A stretch of 64,000 bases of DNA from Lewinellaceae bacterium (GCA_020636255.1 JACJYE010000014.1:1-64000), one strand, 5' to 3'; shown: positions 16,951 to 26,900, counted from the first letter of the stretch. Numbers and translations are program-made. The notes: generated from the letters alone by a model not told the origin.

Positions 16951-17030
16951 TCGGGGCTGTCTCTAAAGAGCCTGCATAAGGAAAACCCGCAGAATAATTA
17001 ACCGCAAAGCTTACTTCTGAGACAACCTCA
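16951..17030. repeat. Mini inverted-repeat element of about 80 bp
   Basis: The segment starts GGGGCTGTCTCTAAAG (from 16953) and ends, read on the other strand, GAGGTTGTCTCAGAAG (from 17029): imperfect terminal inverted repeats. The right end recurs at 8405-8424. The size and ends resemble a MITE or a collapsed insertion-sequence remnant. There is no coding capacity. Confidence 0.6.
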
Positions 17031-17128
17031 AAAAACAGCCTGCGCATCCGGGAGGGCCACATAGCGGATAAACATTTCGTTCCTGCTGAAAAAATTGCGA
17101 ACTTGGCAAAGCTGTAGCTCATCTGCCT

Positions 17129-17707
17129 ATGTTACCTCATTTATTGAACATCGATACTGCCCTTGTCGCACCCCGCACGGTGGTGCGCCGTTTCCGGGAA
17201 GGAGATGGCAGTGCTTTCTACGAACTCGTCCAGGAAAACCACAGCCGCCTGTTCGGCCTTTTCCCCCAGACACTGGAATCGGCCCGGGATAAGGATAGCG
17301 CTGAGTGGTACATCCGGGAACGGCTGTCCGACTGGCTGATGCAACGCGAATACACTTTTGGCATCTGGGATAACAATAGTGCCGGCATGATCGGCATGAT
17401 CCGGATTTTCCGGATCGATTGGAAGGTCCCCAAGGCCGAGCTGGGATATTTTATGGACAAAGACTTCAGCGGAAAAGGGTTGATGACCGAATCACTACGC
17501 ACCGTACTGCGCTTCACTTTCCATCAGCTCCGGATCGAAAAGCTCATTATCCGAACCCTCTCCGATAACGTCGCCAGCCAGCGGGTGGCCCGCAAATGCG
17601 GTTTCCGCCGCGAAGGCGACCTGCGCGATGACTTCCGCCTTCCCGGCGGCGAACTGACGGACACCGTGCTGATGGGCCTGACGCGGGGGGAATTCCTGGG
17701 GATATAG
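17129..17707 (+). CDS. GNAT-family N-acetyltransferase (RimJ/RimL type)
   Basis: 192 residues, cytosolic. The RimJ/RimL-like start VVRRFREGDGSAFYELVQEN is followed by the beta-4 strand (GMIGMIRIFRIDWKVPKAEL), then GYFMDKDFSGKGLMTESLRT with the acetyl-CoA pyrophosphate-binding Q/RxxGxG-like loop. The C-terminal IIRTLSDNVASQRVARKCGF is the typical 'N.aS..vaeK.GF' motif. Substrate (protein N-terminus, amino acid or antibiotic) cannot be told. The gene appears monocistronic, with a hairpin just after the stop and a separate promoter for the next gene. Confidence 0.9.
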   Translation: MLPHLLNIDTALVAPRTVVRRFREGDGSAFYELVQENHSRLFGLFPQTLESARDKDSAEWYIRERLSDWLMQREYTFGIWDNNSAGMIGMIRIFRIDWKVPKAELGYFMDKDFSGKGLMTESLRTVLRFTFHQLRIEKLIIRTLSDNVASQRVARKCGFRREGDLRDDFRLPGGELTDTVLMGLTRGEFLGI

Positions 17708-17721
17708 TGATAATGCCTCCC

Positions 17722-17744
17722 CAGGCTTACTGCACATAAGCCTG
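17722..17744 (+). terminator. Weak terminator-like hairpin after the acetyltransferase gene
   Basis: A perfect 8-bp stem (CAGGCTTA at 17722-17729, TAAGCCTG at 17737-17744) with a 7-nt loop lies 15 bases after the stop. No immediate T tract follows, so termination is uncertain. Confidence 0.35.
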
Positions 17745-17773
17745 TAAGAACGCATACTGGATTGATTTTTTCG

Positions 17774-17781
17774 TATATTAG
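17774..17781 (+). promoter_or_regulatory. -7-like box of the repeat-protein operon
   Basis: TATATTAG, one base from TAnnTTTG, follows a TTG/TTTTTT stretch at 17762-17771. The identical octamer precedes the delta-60 protein gene (48288-48295). If it is used, the ATG at 17762 lies upstream of the transcript, which supports the start at 17864. Confidence 0.4.
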
Positions 17782-17863
17782 CCCATCTCATTCTGGCAGC
17801 GAGATGCCTGCTTTTTTCATCGTGAAAATGAGCGGGCAAAACCTGAAACCAAAAACTAATCAA

Positions 17864-20800
17864 ATGCCGGCCATCCTTACTGCAGAGGCGATCATCTTCT
17901 CGATCAATTCCGCTATTAAACTCAGTCAAAATATCCGCCGGGCCTACGCCCACAGCCTCCGCGCCAGAACACTGGCCTTGCCTCTTCCTGATTACAGCTC
18001 GGACATCAGCCTCGACCGCGTCATCGACTTTTTTGATGACAACCCCCACTACTGCCAGGAGCTTCCCCTCCTTCAGGATCTGCAACGCAAGGCAGAGGAC
18101 GACGTTTTAACCCCGGAAGAAAACGCGGACTACTATCAGTACTTCAACGCATTTTTTTCCTTCCACGAATCAGGAGAACACCAGAAGCAACCTGAGGCCG
18201 GGCCGGAAGACCTGGTCAACCTATTCCGCATTCGCCAATGGGAAAGGGGTAAGGAACCTGCCAGCGTCCTGCAGCTGGTGGCGGGTTCGCTGGTGGAGAT
18301 AGGTATCGATTTTTTCCTGCATACCCAGGGGGCGCTGAACCGGGACTCGGCACTGGGCAAGGCCATGTTCCACTTTCTGGACGCCTTCGACGAGATCGAC
18401 TTCGCCGATAACCCGGACATCAAAAAAGATTTCAGCCGGCACCTCCTGCCCCGACTCTTTGCCGCAGGCGCCGAAACCCTGTCTGAACTCAGCCCGGAGA
18501 TCACGGGCGACCGGAAAACCCAGGAATTTATCAAAGCGACTGCCCATGGCATCGCCAACGATATCTACCGACGGGCCAACGACATGAACGCCTTCCAAAG
18601 GGCCGATGCCGTACAGTGGGGCCAGGTGGTGCTGCGCAGCATGATCAGCAACGCAGGGACATACGTGTTCAATGCCCCGCAGGCCTTTTTTAATACCAAC
18701 CAGCCGATGTCGGAGATCATTGGCCAGAGCGGCCTGTTGCTGCTCGACGCCATCCTCGACGACGACTCCGACAAGGTGGTGTTCCGCAAAGCCCTCAGCC
18801 CGGAAACGCTGGATAAACTGTCACGCGCCACCCTGCAGGTCGTGGCCGAACACCCCAACCTGATCAGCAGCAACCACGGTATCAAACAAATCATCTCCGG
18901 AGTGGCAGGCGCCGTACAGCAGGAAGAATTCCTGAGCCTCGGCTTCCTGCCGGAGCTCACGCGCATCGTCCTGGAGCAATCGGCAGGCAGCCTGCCGCTG
19001 TTGTGGAAAGAAAGCCCGCAGGGCCCCAGCCACCTGCTCGTTATCGCCATCCAGGAGACGCTCAGGATACTCTCCCAGAAACCACAGGACGCCGTATGGC
19101 GGCCGGCTTTCACCAAAACGAGCCTGCTGTCGGTGCTGGAAGAAGTGCTGGAAGACGTCGTATCGAACCCTGCCTGGATCACCGATGAAGTTCGTGGCAG
19201 GCCGGTACTGAGTGCAGTTATGGACGCTACATTCAGCGCGCTGAACACCATTCCCAAAGGAGAACGCATCAATGCCGATGTGCTGCAGTGGCTCATCCGG
19301 AACAATCTGGAAGTGGCCCTGACAAGCCGGGCCGTGCTGGATACGGTAAAATGGGGCGGCGACCAAATGGAGAAGCCCATCCTCCAAAAAGGGCTGGAGC
19401 TGGTTTTTAGCTTCGTATTCCCACCCGACGGGCCGCCAGCCGTACACCAGCTCAGCCTGTTGTCCAGTCTGCTCGACTACGTCATGGAGGCCGTTCTGAA
19501 ACAACACCCCAACGAAAACGGGCTCATCCTCGTCGACCTGATCCTGTTCAACAGCGGCATCGATTATTCCCAGGGCTTTAACCCCCAACTGGCCGACCAA
19601 CTCGTCGATGCCGCGTTGCAGGCCATGGCCAGCCAGCCAGCCCTGCTGGCCAAGCCGGAAGCCGTGCGCAACATCCTGGCAGGCGTGGCCGGAGCCCTCG
19701 ACAGCGCCAGGCTCAAACAACCGGCACTGCTGCCGCGCCTCGTCCAGCTCGTGCTCGAAAATACCGCACTCAATACCCAGCTTATCATCGAGGCTGGACA
19801 GGGGCAGCCCCGCCACCTCCTGGTCACCGCCCTGACACAGATCCTGCAGGCCCTGGCCGCTACCGACGACAGCGGGCAATGGCGCCCGGGCATCAGCACA
19901 GCTCAGGCAGAACACCTCATCGATAGCCTGCTCGACGAAGTCGTGCAGTACCCGCAATGGGTAACCGATAAAGTGAACCAGGATACCCTGCTGGCAGAGG
20001 TGCTGGATACGACTTTCCTGGCCCTGGCAGGCATCCCAAGTGAACACCGCCTCAGCCCCGAAACCATCGATCAGCTCATACAGCTCAACCTGCGCACCGT
20101 GGCTTCCAGCCCGCTGGTGCTCAAAAAGGTCAAATGGGGCGGCGATCAGCACGAAAAAGCCATCCTGCTGCAGGCCCTGGAGCTCGTTTTCGCTTTCACC
20201 TTCCCCACGGATAATACCGGCACTACCGCCGGCAGGATGTTCCTGCTGACGGCCTTGCTGGATTACGTCACAGAGGCCATCCTGCAACAACACCCCAACG
20301 AAAACGGGCTCATCCTCGTCGACCTGATCCTGTTCAACAGCGGCATCGATTATTCCCAGGGCTTTAACCCCCAACTGGCCGATCAACTCGTCGATGCCGC
20401 GCTGCAGGCCATGGCCAGCCAGCCAGCCCTGCTGGCCAAGCCGGAAGCCGTGCGCAACATCCTGGCAGGCGTGGCCGGAGCCCTCGACAGCGCCAGGCTC
20501 AAACAACCGGCACTGCTGCCACGGCTCGTCCAGCTCGTGCTCGAAAATACCGCGCTCAATGCCCAGCTTATCATCGAGGCAGGACAGGGGCAGCCCCGCC
20601 ACCTCCTGGTCACTGCCCTGACGCAGATCCTGCAGGCCCTGGCCGCTACTGACGACAGCGGGCAATGGCGCCCGGGCATCAGCCCCGCCCAGGCAGAACA
20701 CCTCATCGATAGCCTGCTCGACGAAGTCGTGCAGTACCCGCAGTGGGTAACCGACAAGGTGAACCAGGACTCTCTGCTGGCAGAGGTGCTGGATACGACT

Positions 20801-21982
20801 TTCCTGGCCCTGGCAGGCATTCCCGTCGAACAACGCCTCCAGCCGGGGGCCGTCGAGCAGCTCATACAGCTCAACCTGCGCACCGTGGCTTCCAGCCCGC
20901 AGGTACTCAAAAAGGTCAAATGGGGCGGCGACCAGCACGAAAAGGGGATCATGCTTCGAGCGCTGGAACTGGTATTCGCCTTTACTTTCCCCGCCGGCAA
21001 CACCGGCACGGCCACAGGCCGCGCCTTCCTGCTCCTCGGCTTAATGGATTACACCCTGGAAGTTTTGCTGAGCAGGCACCCCAATAAGAAAGGGCTCATT
21101 CTGGTGAACCTCATCCTTTCAGAAGATAACGGCATCGATTATTCCGGCGGGTTCAACGAAGCGCTCGCCAACCAGTTGGTGGATGCAGCTTTGCTCGTCC
21201 TGTCGGAAAACCCCGAACTGGTAGCCCACGAAGATGCGCTTCAGCTCATCATCCGGGATGTAGCGTCGGCCCTGGCAGCGTCGGGCCTCGAGCGCCCGGA
21301 TCTGCTACCTGAGCTCATCCGCCTGACGCTGGAAAGCACGGCCGCCCATCTGCACCGCTTATTCGGCATGGAGGAAACGCCGCCACGGCATCTCCTCGTG
21401 CTGGCCCTGGAGCAGCTGCTGAAAGCAATAGCTCAAAAGCCGAACGAAGGCAAGTGGAAACCGCGCCTGTCCAACGAGCAGATCCTGGAGATCGCAGATG
21501 TGCTCTTCGATGCCGTGCTGGAAAACCCGCGATGGGCAGAGGCCGAAGAGCAGATATTCCTGTTGCTGGAAGCCATCTTCCGGGCACTGGAATGCATCCC
21601 CCCGGCCGAACGGCTGCCTTACCTCGTATTGAGAAGCATCATCGACTCCGCACTGGCAGCGGCCAACATGCAACGAAAATTGATGGCTACCATCCAGACA
21701 GCGGATGGGCCGGTGCAGCTACGGCTCGAATTCTCGCTGCAAACGCTCTTTATTTCACTGTACGATGAAAATCAGGACGAAGAAGTGGCCTGGCAGCTCT
21801 CGCAGGGGCCTGTGGTCAGCCGGGTGACGGACTATTTCCTGATGTTCGTCGCAGCTACTCCTGCCAACAAAAAAGACATCGAACGGGCCCGGGCGCGCAT
21901 CAGCAAAGCCTTTTTACTGTGGAAAAAAGATTTCACCCAAATGCTGGATGATGTGCTCGAAAACCTGGACACCAACCCTTAA
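17864..21982 (+). CDS. Large protein with four tandem 262-residue helical repeats, unknown function
   Basis: 1372 residues from the ATG at 17864 (MPAILTAEAIIFSINSAIKL). Earlier ATGs at 17762 and 17828 are less likely because of the promoter position. No signal peptide, TM segment, nucleotide-binding or catalytic motif is seen, so a cytoplasmic location is likely, though the hydrophobic N-terminus leaves membrane association open. Residues about 1-285 are a unique helical domain. Four repeats of about 262 residues follow; landmarks per unit are NENGLILVDLILFNSGIDYS, NILAGVAGAL, LLPRLVQLVLENTA, RHLLVTALTQILQAL and VKWGGDQHEKAILL. Units 2 and 3 are almost identical, units 1 and 4 diverged. The pattern suggests an alpha-solenoid scaffold. 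The lipoprotein gene starts 14 bases later. I do not recognise the family. Confidence 0.8.
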   Translation: MPAILTAEAIIFSINSAIKLSQNIRRAYAHSLRARTLALPLPDYSSDISLDRVIDFFDDNPHYCQELPLLQDLQRKAEDDVLTPEENADYYQYFNAFFSFHESGEHQKQPEAGPEDLVNLFRIRQWERGKEPASVLQLVAGSLVEIGIDFFLHTQGALNRDSALGKAMFHFLDAFDEIDFADNPDIKKDFSRHLLPRLFAAGAETLSELSPEITGDRKTQEFIKATAHGIANDIYRRANDMNAFQRADAVQWGQVVLRSMISNAGTYVFNAPQAFFNTNQPMSEIIGQSGLLLLDAILDDDSDKVVFRKALSPETLDKLSRATLQVVAEHPNLISSNHGIKQIISGVAGAVQQEEFLSLGFLPELTRIVLEQSAGSLPLLWKESPQGPSHLLVIAIQETLRILSQKPQDAVWRPAFTKTSLLSVLEEVLEDVVSNPAWITDEVRGRPVLSAVMDATFSALNTIPKGERINADVLQWLIRNNLEVALTSRAVLDTVKWGGDQMEKPILQKGLELVFSFVFPPDGPPAVHQLSLLSSLLDYVMEAVLKQHPNENGLILVDLILFNSGIDYSQGFNPQLADQLVDAALQAMASQPALLAKPEAVRNILAGVAGALDSARLKQPALLPRLVQLVLENTALNTQLIIEAGQGQPRHLLVTALTQILQALAATDDSGQWRPGISTAQAEHLIDSLLDEVVQYPQWVTDKVNQDTLLAEVLDTTFLALAGIPSEHRLSPETIDQLIQLNLRTVASSPLVLKKVKWGGDQHEKAILLQALELVFAFTFPTDNTGTTAGRMFLLTALLDYVTEAILQQHPNENGLILVDLILFNSGIDYSQGFNPQLADQLVDAALQAMASQPALLAKPEAVRNILAGVAGALDSARLKQPALLPRLVQLVLENTALNAQLIIEAGQGQPRHLLVTALTQILQALAATDDSGQWRPGISPAQAEHLIDSLLDEVVQYPQWVTDKVNQDSLLAEVLDTTFLALAGIPVEQRLQPGAVEQLIQLNLRTVASSPQVLKKVKWGGDQHEKGIMLRALELVFAFTFPAGNTGTATGRAFLLLGLMDYTLEVLLSRHPNKKGLILVNLILSEDNGIDYSGGFNEALANQLVDAALLVLSENPELVAHEDALQLIIRDVASALAASGLERPDLLPELIRLTLESTAAHLHRLFGMEETPPRHLLVLALEQLLKAIAQKPNEGKWKPRLSNEQILEIADVLFDAVLENPRWAEAEEQIFLLLEAIFRALECIPPAERLPYLVLRSIIDSALAAANMQRKLMATIQTADGPVQLRLEFSLQTLFISLYDENQDEEVAWQLSQGPVVSRVTDYFLMFVAATPANKKDIERARARISKAFLLWKKDFTQMLDDVLENLDTNP
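18727..21859 (+). repeat. Four in-frame tandem repeats with a 786-bp period
   Basis: Equivalent points fall at 19502, 20288 and 21074, exactly 786 bp (262 codons) apart; unit 1 begins near 18727 and is slightly shorter. Over about the first 590 bases, units 2 and 3 differ at only some 20 positions, most of them synonymous. Their last part, and units 1 and 4, are more diverged. Boundaries of the outer units are approximate. Confidence 0.85.
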
Positions 21983-21995
21983 TACCAGACCTTTT

Positions 21996-22841
21996 ATGAA
22001 GAAGTACCTGACCCTTTTTTACATCTCGGCCGTACTGTTATTTTCCGGCTGTACCCACCTGCTGTACCTCGACAGCGCCATGGATTATTTCAACCAGGGC
22101 GCGAACCTGGAGAACCAGCTTCGCTTCCAGCCGGAAGCCGGTGCCTCCGCCTCCCCTACTATGTACTATTCAATGGCCTATTCCGGCCTGAACAAGGCGC
22201 TGGAAAAACAAAAGGAAGAGCTGCGCAAGGACCACGTGCTGGGCAGTACCTATACGGTGAAGGCCCTGTGCGAATGGAAGCTGAAACTTTACGACAAGGC
22301 CATTCAGTCTGCGGATGCCGCCGTGGAAGAATTGCTGGCCATGGACCAGGCCACCGGCATTAAAATGCCGCGCGACATGGCGCTAATGGAAGCACTGCCC
22401 GCCCTTATCGAAGTAGAAAAGGCAAAGGAAAGCCTGTTCAGCCTGCGGGAACAGACGGAGGCCACACTGGAAGAGGCCAGGAGCTATTACGTGAGCAGCA
22501 TCTTCGACCCCGATGCAGAGAAAGCGGCAACACTCGAACAGGCTATAAAAAAGATCGGCGAAATACAGAAAAAGGCCCGTGGCAACGACGAACTGTCCGT
22601 CTACTTCGTCCAGTCTCAACTGGCAGGACTAAAAACCTGGAGCGACGCTATTGACTTGCTGCGCCAGAAGGAAAAAGGGCTTGACGAAGCGAGCAAGCGT
22701 GAGGCCCAGGAGTTCCGCAAAGCGCAAAGAGACCAGTTCCTGGAACCCGAAAAAGGCAGGCTGCTGGAAAGGTTGGGGAGCCTGCTGCCGCCGGGTGAGC
22801 CCGGAGGCCGCCTGATAGACTATTGGAAAAAGATCATCTGA
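21996..22841 (+). CDS. Helical lipoprotein, partner of the repeat protein
   Basis: 281 residues from the ATG at 21996, chosen because it begins a clean signal with lipobox LFSGC (Cys at about residue 16); an ATG at 21948 inside the previous gene would add 16 odd residues. The mature part is nearly all helical and charged. Short TPR-like helices (YSMAYSGLNKALEKQKEELR, WKLKLYDKAIQSADAAVEEL) are followed by a coiled-coil-prone region (LEQAIKKIGEIQKKARG, LRQKEKGLDEASKREAQEFR). It ends ...YWKKII. It lies 14 bases downstream of the repeat-protein stop and almost surely shares its mRNA. Function unknown; a membrane tether for an envelope assembly is one inference. Confidence 0.8.
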   Translation: MKKYLTLFYISAVLLFSGCTHLLYLDSAMDYFNQGANLENQLRFQPEAGASASPTMYYSMAYSGLNKALEKQKEELRKDHVLGSTYTVKALCEWKLKLYDKAIQSADAAVEELLAMDQATGIKMPRDMALMEALPALIEVEKAKESLFSLREQTEATLEEARSYYVSSIFDPDAEKAATLEQAIKKIGEIQKKARGNDELSVYFVQSQLAGLKTWSDAIDLLRQKEKGLDEASKREAQEFRKAQRDQFLEPEKGRLLERLGSLLPPGEPGGRLIDYWKKII

Positions 22842-22860
22842 CAGGGTACTTTATTCTTAA

Positions 22861-22920
22861 GAGCTTGTTTGGAGGGCGGACTTGATAGCGAAAAGCTCAA
22901 AGGCTGGCCTCCAAACAAGC
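22861..22920. repeat. Inverted-repeat element, diverged copy, between convergent genes
   Basis: Arms GCTTGTTTGGAGG (22863-22875) and CCTCCAAACAAGC (22908-22920) are perfect complements. The interior AGCTCAAAGGCTGGCCTCC matches the perfect copy at 28196-28250. It fills the gap between the plus-strand lipoprotein gene and minus-strand yraN and could end both transcripts as a long hairpin. Confidence 0.8.
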
Positions 22921-22922
22921 AC

Positions 22923-23291
22923 TCAGGCCAGCCCAGGGAAAAAAGCATCTTTGAGGTGCCGTAACTCGTAATCGGCTTCGCTTCGGTACAGGATGGAAAC
23001 GACGTCGAAACGAACTTCCCAGTAGTGCCCGATGGCTTCCATATAAGCACCTGCTGCCATCGCCATCAAACGCTGTTTCTTCAAGCTGACGAACTCTTCC
23101 GGCCGCCCGAAAGCATCGGTCGACCTGGTTTTTACTTCCACAAAAACCAGCGCCTGCCCGTCCATAGCAATGAGGTCGACTTCCGCCCGGCTGTAACGCC
23201 AGTTGGTTTCGAGGATGCGGTACCCTTCGCCTTCCAGAAAGCGCCGGGCCAATTCCTCACCCGTTTTGCCGATTTCGTGCTGCTGCGCCAT
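22923..23291 (-). CDS. YraN family (UPF0102) endonuclease-like protein
   Basis: 122 residues, the family's standard length. The restriction-endonuclease-like core can be read: GKTGEELARRFLEGEGYRIL, NWRYSRAEVDLIAMDGQALV (the E..DLI catalytic D) and FVEVKTRSTDAFG (the ExK motif). The C-terminal FDVVSI strand completes it. YraN proteins are nearly universal and often near rnhB, but their cellular task is not settled. Here the gene stands alone, convergent with the lipoprotein gene across the inverted-repeat element. Confidence 0.95.
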   Translation of the reverse strand: MAQQHEIGKTGEELARRFLEGEGYRILETNWRYSRAEVDLIAMDGQALVFVEVKTRSTDAFGRPEEFVSLKKQRLMAMAAGAYMEAIGHYWEVRFDVVSILYRSEADYELRHLKDAFFPGLA

Positions 23292-23391
23292 TTTTTTCGG
23301 TTAAGAGCCGTGGATGCCCGATAGTAGCCCGGGCCGGGCTGTTATCGATACTACGCCCTTCGGGCGGCATATCCTGTTGATACACTAAGAT

Positions 23392-23432
23392 AAAAAAACC
23401 TCCCCCCGCGAACGAGGAGAGGCCATCCCAAA
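23392..23432 (-). terminator. Terminator-bearing dispersed repeat, copy 1
   Basis: Read on the minus strand, CCTCTCCTCG..CGCGGGGGGAGG is followed by TTTTTTT. It shares the tail GAGAGGCCATCCCAAA with copies at 28529-28578 and 29191-29236. It lies about 500 bases beyond the HYR-protein stop, behind a closer terminator, so it may be a back-up or simply a repeat. Confidence 0.6.
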
Positions 23433-23804
23433 TGCTTTTCCGGGTTGTTTACCCGAAGGAATTATAACCGAATTGCTAGCAGTAGCCAATACCGAAAAAA
23501 ATTGCTTGCTTCTTATTTTAGTTCTGAATGCCGCTCACCAGGCTGTTACCTGCCTCCCGGCACGCCGCGAAGGGAATGCATATTTTGCCGCGCATATCGC
23601 GCTGAAGGGAATATTCATGGGAGAGGAACAGGCCCATACCCGCCTGCCGTAAAAAGGGGTAGTTTCTCAGTAGCGTCTTATGAAGGGATGGAGCAATTGC
23701 TCCGACAACCTTCGTCAAAATTAAAATAAAAATTTAATACATACAAAATAGCTCCAATATATTTTAGTTAAGGGTACAGCACAAAGCCTGCACATGCAGC
23801 TAAA

Positions 23805-23835
23805 TAAAAAAAGCCTCCGCCGTAATGGCGGAGGC
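23805..23835 (-). terminator. Rho-independent terminator of the 1315-aa HYR protein gene
   Basis: On the minus strand a perfect 9-bp stem (GCCTCCGCC, loop ATTAC, GGCGGAGGC) is followed directly by TTTTTTT. It lies about 100 bases after the stop codon at 23932. Confidence 0.9.
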
Positions 23836-23931
23836 GCTAATGGCCAGATGGCCTTTGGAAATTTATGGGTGGGCGGCGGGGAATCACCACCGCCCGATAG
23901 TGGGATTATGATCGTTGGGCCGGCAGGGGCA

Positions 23932-26900
23932 CTATTCCATCATGATCATCTTTCTGGTGGCGGCATAATCGGCCGTTTCCAGTTGGTAGTAGAGCAGCCC
24001 GCTCACCGGTAACATCCCTTTGTTCAGGTGTATCTCATGGTAACCGGCCTCATAGTAAGCCGACTGGGTGTAGATGGCCTGCCCGGCAAGGCTGAAGACC
24101 GTCAGTTTGGCGCTACCCGCTTCGGGCAGGCGGAAACCGACAACCGTCTCTGCGTCAAAGGGGTTCGGGCGGTTCTGGTAGAGTTCGAAGCCCGGCTTCG
24201 ACTCGGCCACTGCTGTATTGAAGTGCAGGTTTACATCCAGCAGGCTGCCTTCTTCTTTGTATGCTTCTGCTGCCGTGGGGCCGGTGACGATGTTCAGCAA
24301 CCCAAGCAGAGAGGGCAGGGTGCGCTTAGCGCGGAAGCTGATGCGGAAGAGTTCGACATTTCCGGCAGCGGCCTTTACCGCCATCGCATTCCAGCTCGTG
24401 CTGGCCCAGCCTTCGGCTACGGATTGCAGGTTGAAGTTATCGGGGCCGATATTGGGCAGGGCGCCTGCCTGCAGCTCTACGAATTCCAGAGCGTCGGTAT
24501 CGAACCCGAAGGTGAATTGATAGCCCAGAATTTCATTCAGGCCTTCAGCTGTAACGGGTATCGTGATCCTGTCGCCTGCCTTTGCCGCCTGATCCTGCAA
24601 TTGCAGGGCCAATTCGCCACGGGTGACCCGCTGCTCTACACCGATGAAGCTGTTCGGCGTAGCGGAGTTGTCCACGTCTCCGACCTTGATAGCGATGAAG
24701 TTGGCTTCCAGTTCACTCTGTGTGAAGTCGTTGATGTTCAGGATTTCCGGGAAGGCCGTTGCAAAGGGGTTCGACGGGTCCGGGAAGTTGTAATTGGATG
24801 CTACGAAACGCCATGCCTTGTTGCCGTTCGGGAAGGCCGTTTCCACACCCAGGATCATCTTGCGCAGTGTGATCAGGTCCAGCGTGGAGATGCCTCCTGA
24901 TTTGTTGACATCGGCAGCGATCATCTTGTAAGGGCTGCCCAGCGACTGTACCCCCAGGATGTGTTTACTGATCAGTACCAGGTCGAGGGTCGACACACCG
25001 TTGAGCTGATCGGTGTTCCGCTGCGGTAGTATCGAATAATCGTTGCCGTAAGGTATGTTCAGGATCTCGAAGAAACCGTTGTTGCCTGTATAGGCCATCA
25101 GCGAGTTATTGCTGCTCACCTGTACCATGACGTCTTCTACGTATTCTCCTTCCTCCGTCACGATATCACCGGCGATCATACCGGAAACCTGCTGCGGGCA
25201 GATGTTATTGTTGTCCTGAACGGCTACTACCGTCACGCAGTAGGCACTGTTGCCTGCCTCGTCAAGCGCCCAGAACTCGATGGCGTGGTTGCCCCTGTCG
25301 GAACAGTCGAAGCTCAGCATAGTGGTGGTTGGGCGCACCCCGGGTGTACCGGTGCCTACTTCCCTGATCGTGAACTCCAATTCGTCGTTGCTGGTGCAGT
25401 TATCGCTAGAGCCTCCGTCGAAGGCAGTGGCATTCAACATCGCCAGGCCATCGCCATTATTGAGCTGAAGGTTTACGGACAGGCCTACGATACATACCGG
25501 CGAGGGGTTAGACTGATCCGATACCGTCACTGAAACCTGGCAGGTAGACAGGTTGCCGCAGCGGTCGCTGGCAGTATATTTCACTATCGTAGTACCCAGG
25601 GGGTAGGAACCGCTGGCATTGGGCCCATTGGAATTCGCGTAGGGGGAATTGTTGGTGATCAGCACGCTGGGGTTGCAATCCAGGGCAGTAACCGGGCTAA
25701 GCGTCACGTTCGCACTCGTACAGTTGGCCGAAACCGGCGCTACGATATTGCTGGGGCAGGTGAGTACCGGAGCGTCATTATCTTCCACTTTGATCACCTG
25801 AACATCGGTAAAACGGCCTCCGTTCTCCGGGTGTTCGGGATCGTAATTGCACCAGTCTATGACCGTCCAGCGGCGCAGGATCTTGTAGCAGGCAGGGAAC
25901 GAGATATTGAACAGGTCGTCTTCATACGTAATGCCTACGTCCGTACAGGGGTTGTTGATGATCTCCGGGAAATTATAACCGTCGGGAAAATCATTGGGGT
26001 CGGCCGAACCGCCGCACACCGTCAGGGTATAATCGGCAGGCCAGGCGATATCGGGCATAGCGAGGGGCGCGCTTTCGATCGTAATGGTTTGCACGCAGCT
26101 TCCGATATTCCCGGAGGGGTCCATTGCCCGGAAAGTACGGGTGATCGTTCCGGCGCCGCAGCCATTTATATCCACTGCTGCCAGCGAATCGAGCGTATAA
26201 CCGCAGTTGTCCGTCACGATGGGGCTACCGAAAATGGACAGGTCGGAATAATCAGTTGTACAGCTTATGGCCTGGTTGTAGGGGCACATCAGCACAGGCG
26301 CAAGCTTGTCCTGCACTTCTACATGTACCGTGCACGCATTGAAGTGCCCGTGCAGGTTGCCTCCCGGCAGTTCGCGCGTGGGGTCAACCGGGCCGTTGCC
26401 AGGGTTGATCTCATAGACATGCAGTATGACATCTACCGAGCTTCCTGCCTCTTCGCAGCAAAATGCGACCTTGTCATCCAGCCATTCCTGGTATCCCGTG
26501 AGCGGAGAATCATCGCCGTTCACCTGGCCACAACCGCCAGGCGTCGCCCTTTTCACTTTGAAATACAAGGTCGAAGCGCAGTTATCATTACTTCCTTCAT
26601 CAAAGATGTGTGCGGAAACGAGTGCGATGCCTCCCGTCGGGACCGATACAGCCGTATATTCATCGCAGACGGCCGCCGGGGCTTCGTCGTCTACTACATT
26701 CAAGGTAGTGGTACAGATGCGCGTATTGCCACAGTTGTCGATAGCCGTATATTGCAGGGTATGGGTTCCTACAGGTACGAACAGGTGCGGGCCGGTGCCT
26801 ACAGCGCCATAGGAGGTGCTGAGGAAAAAGCTGGCTTCCGGATCACAGTTGTCCACTACAGTCGGAGAAGGCAGGTTCACAGTAGCGTGGCAATAGCTGT

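Larger units (their letters stand above)
23292..23931. other. 640-bp gene-free stretch with two minus-strand terminators
   Basis: It contains the dispersed terminator repeat (23392-23432), the HYR-protein terminator (23805-23835) and a short hairpin CGCCC-TT-CGGGCG near 23356. A pair of short related direct repeats (GAAGGGAATGCAT near 23568 and GAAGGGAATATTCATG near 23604) is also present. Open frames here lack any recognisable protein feature. Nothing else is supported. Confidence 0.55.

Noticed and set aside
18821..20938. 705-codon minus-strand frame across the 786-bp repeats
   Set aside because: Antisense to the repeat protein; its own repeats simply reflect the DNA repeats.
23445..23729. 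94-codon plus-strand frame
   Set aside because: No recognisable feature, no promoter-like sequence, in a stretch with repeats and terminators.
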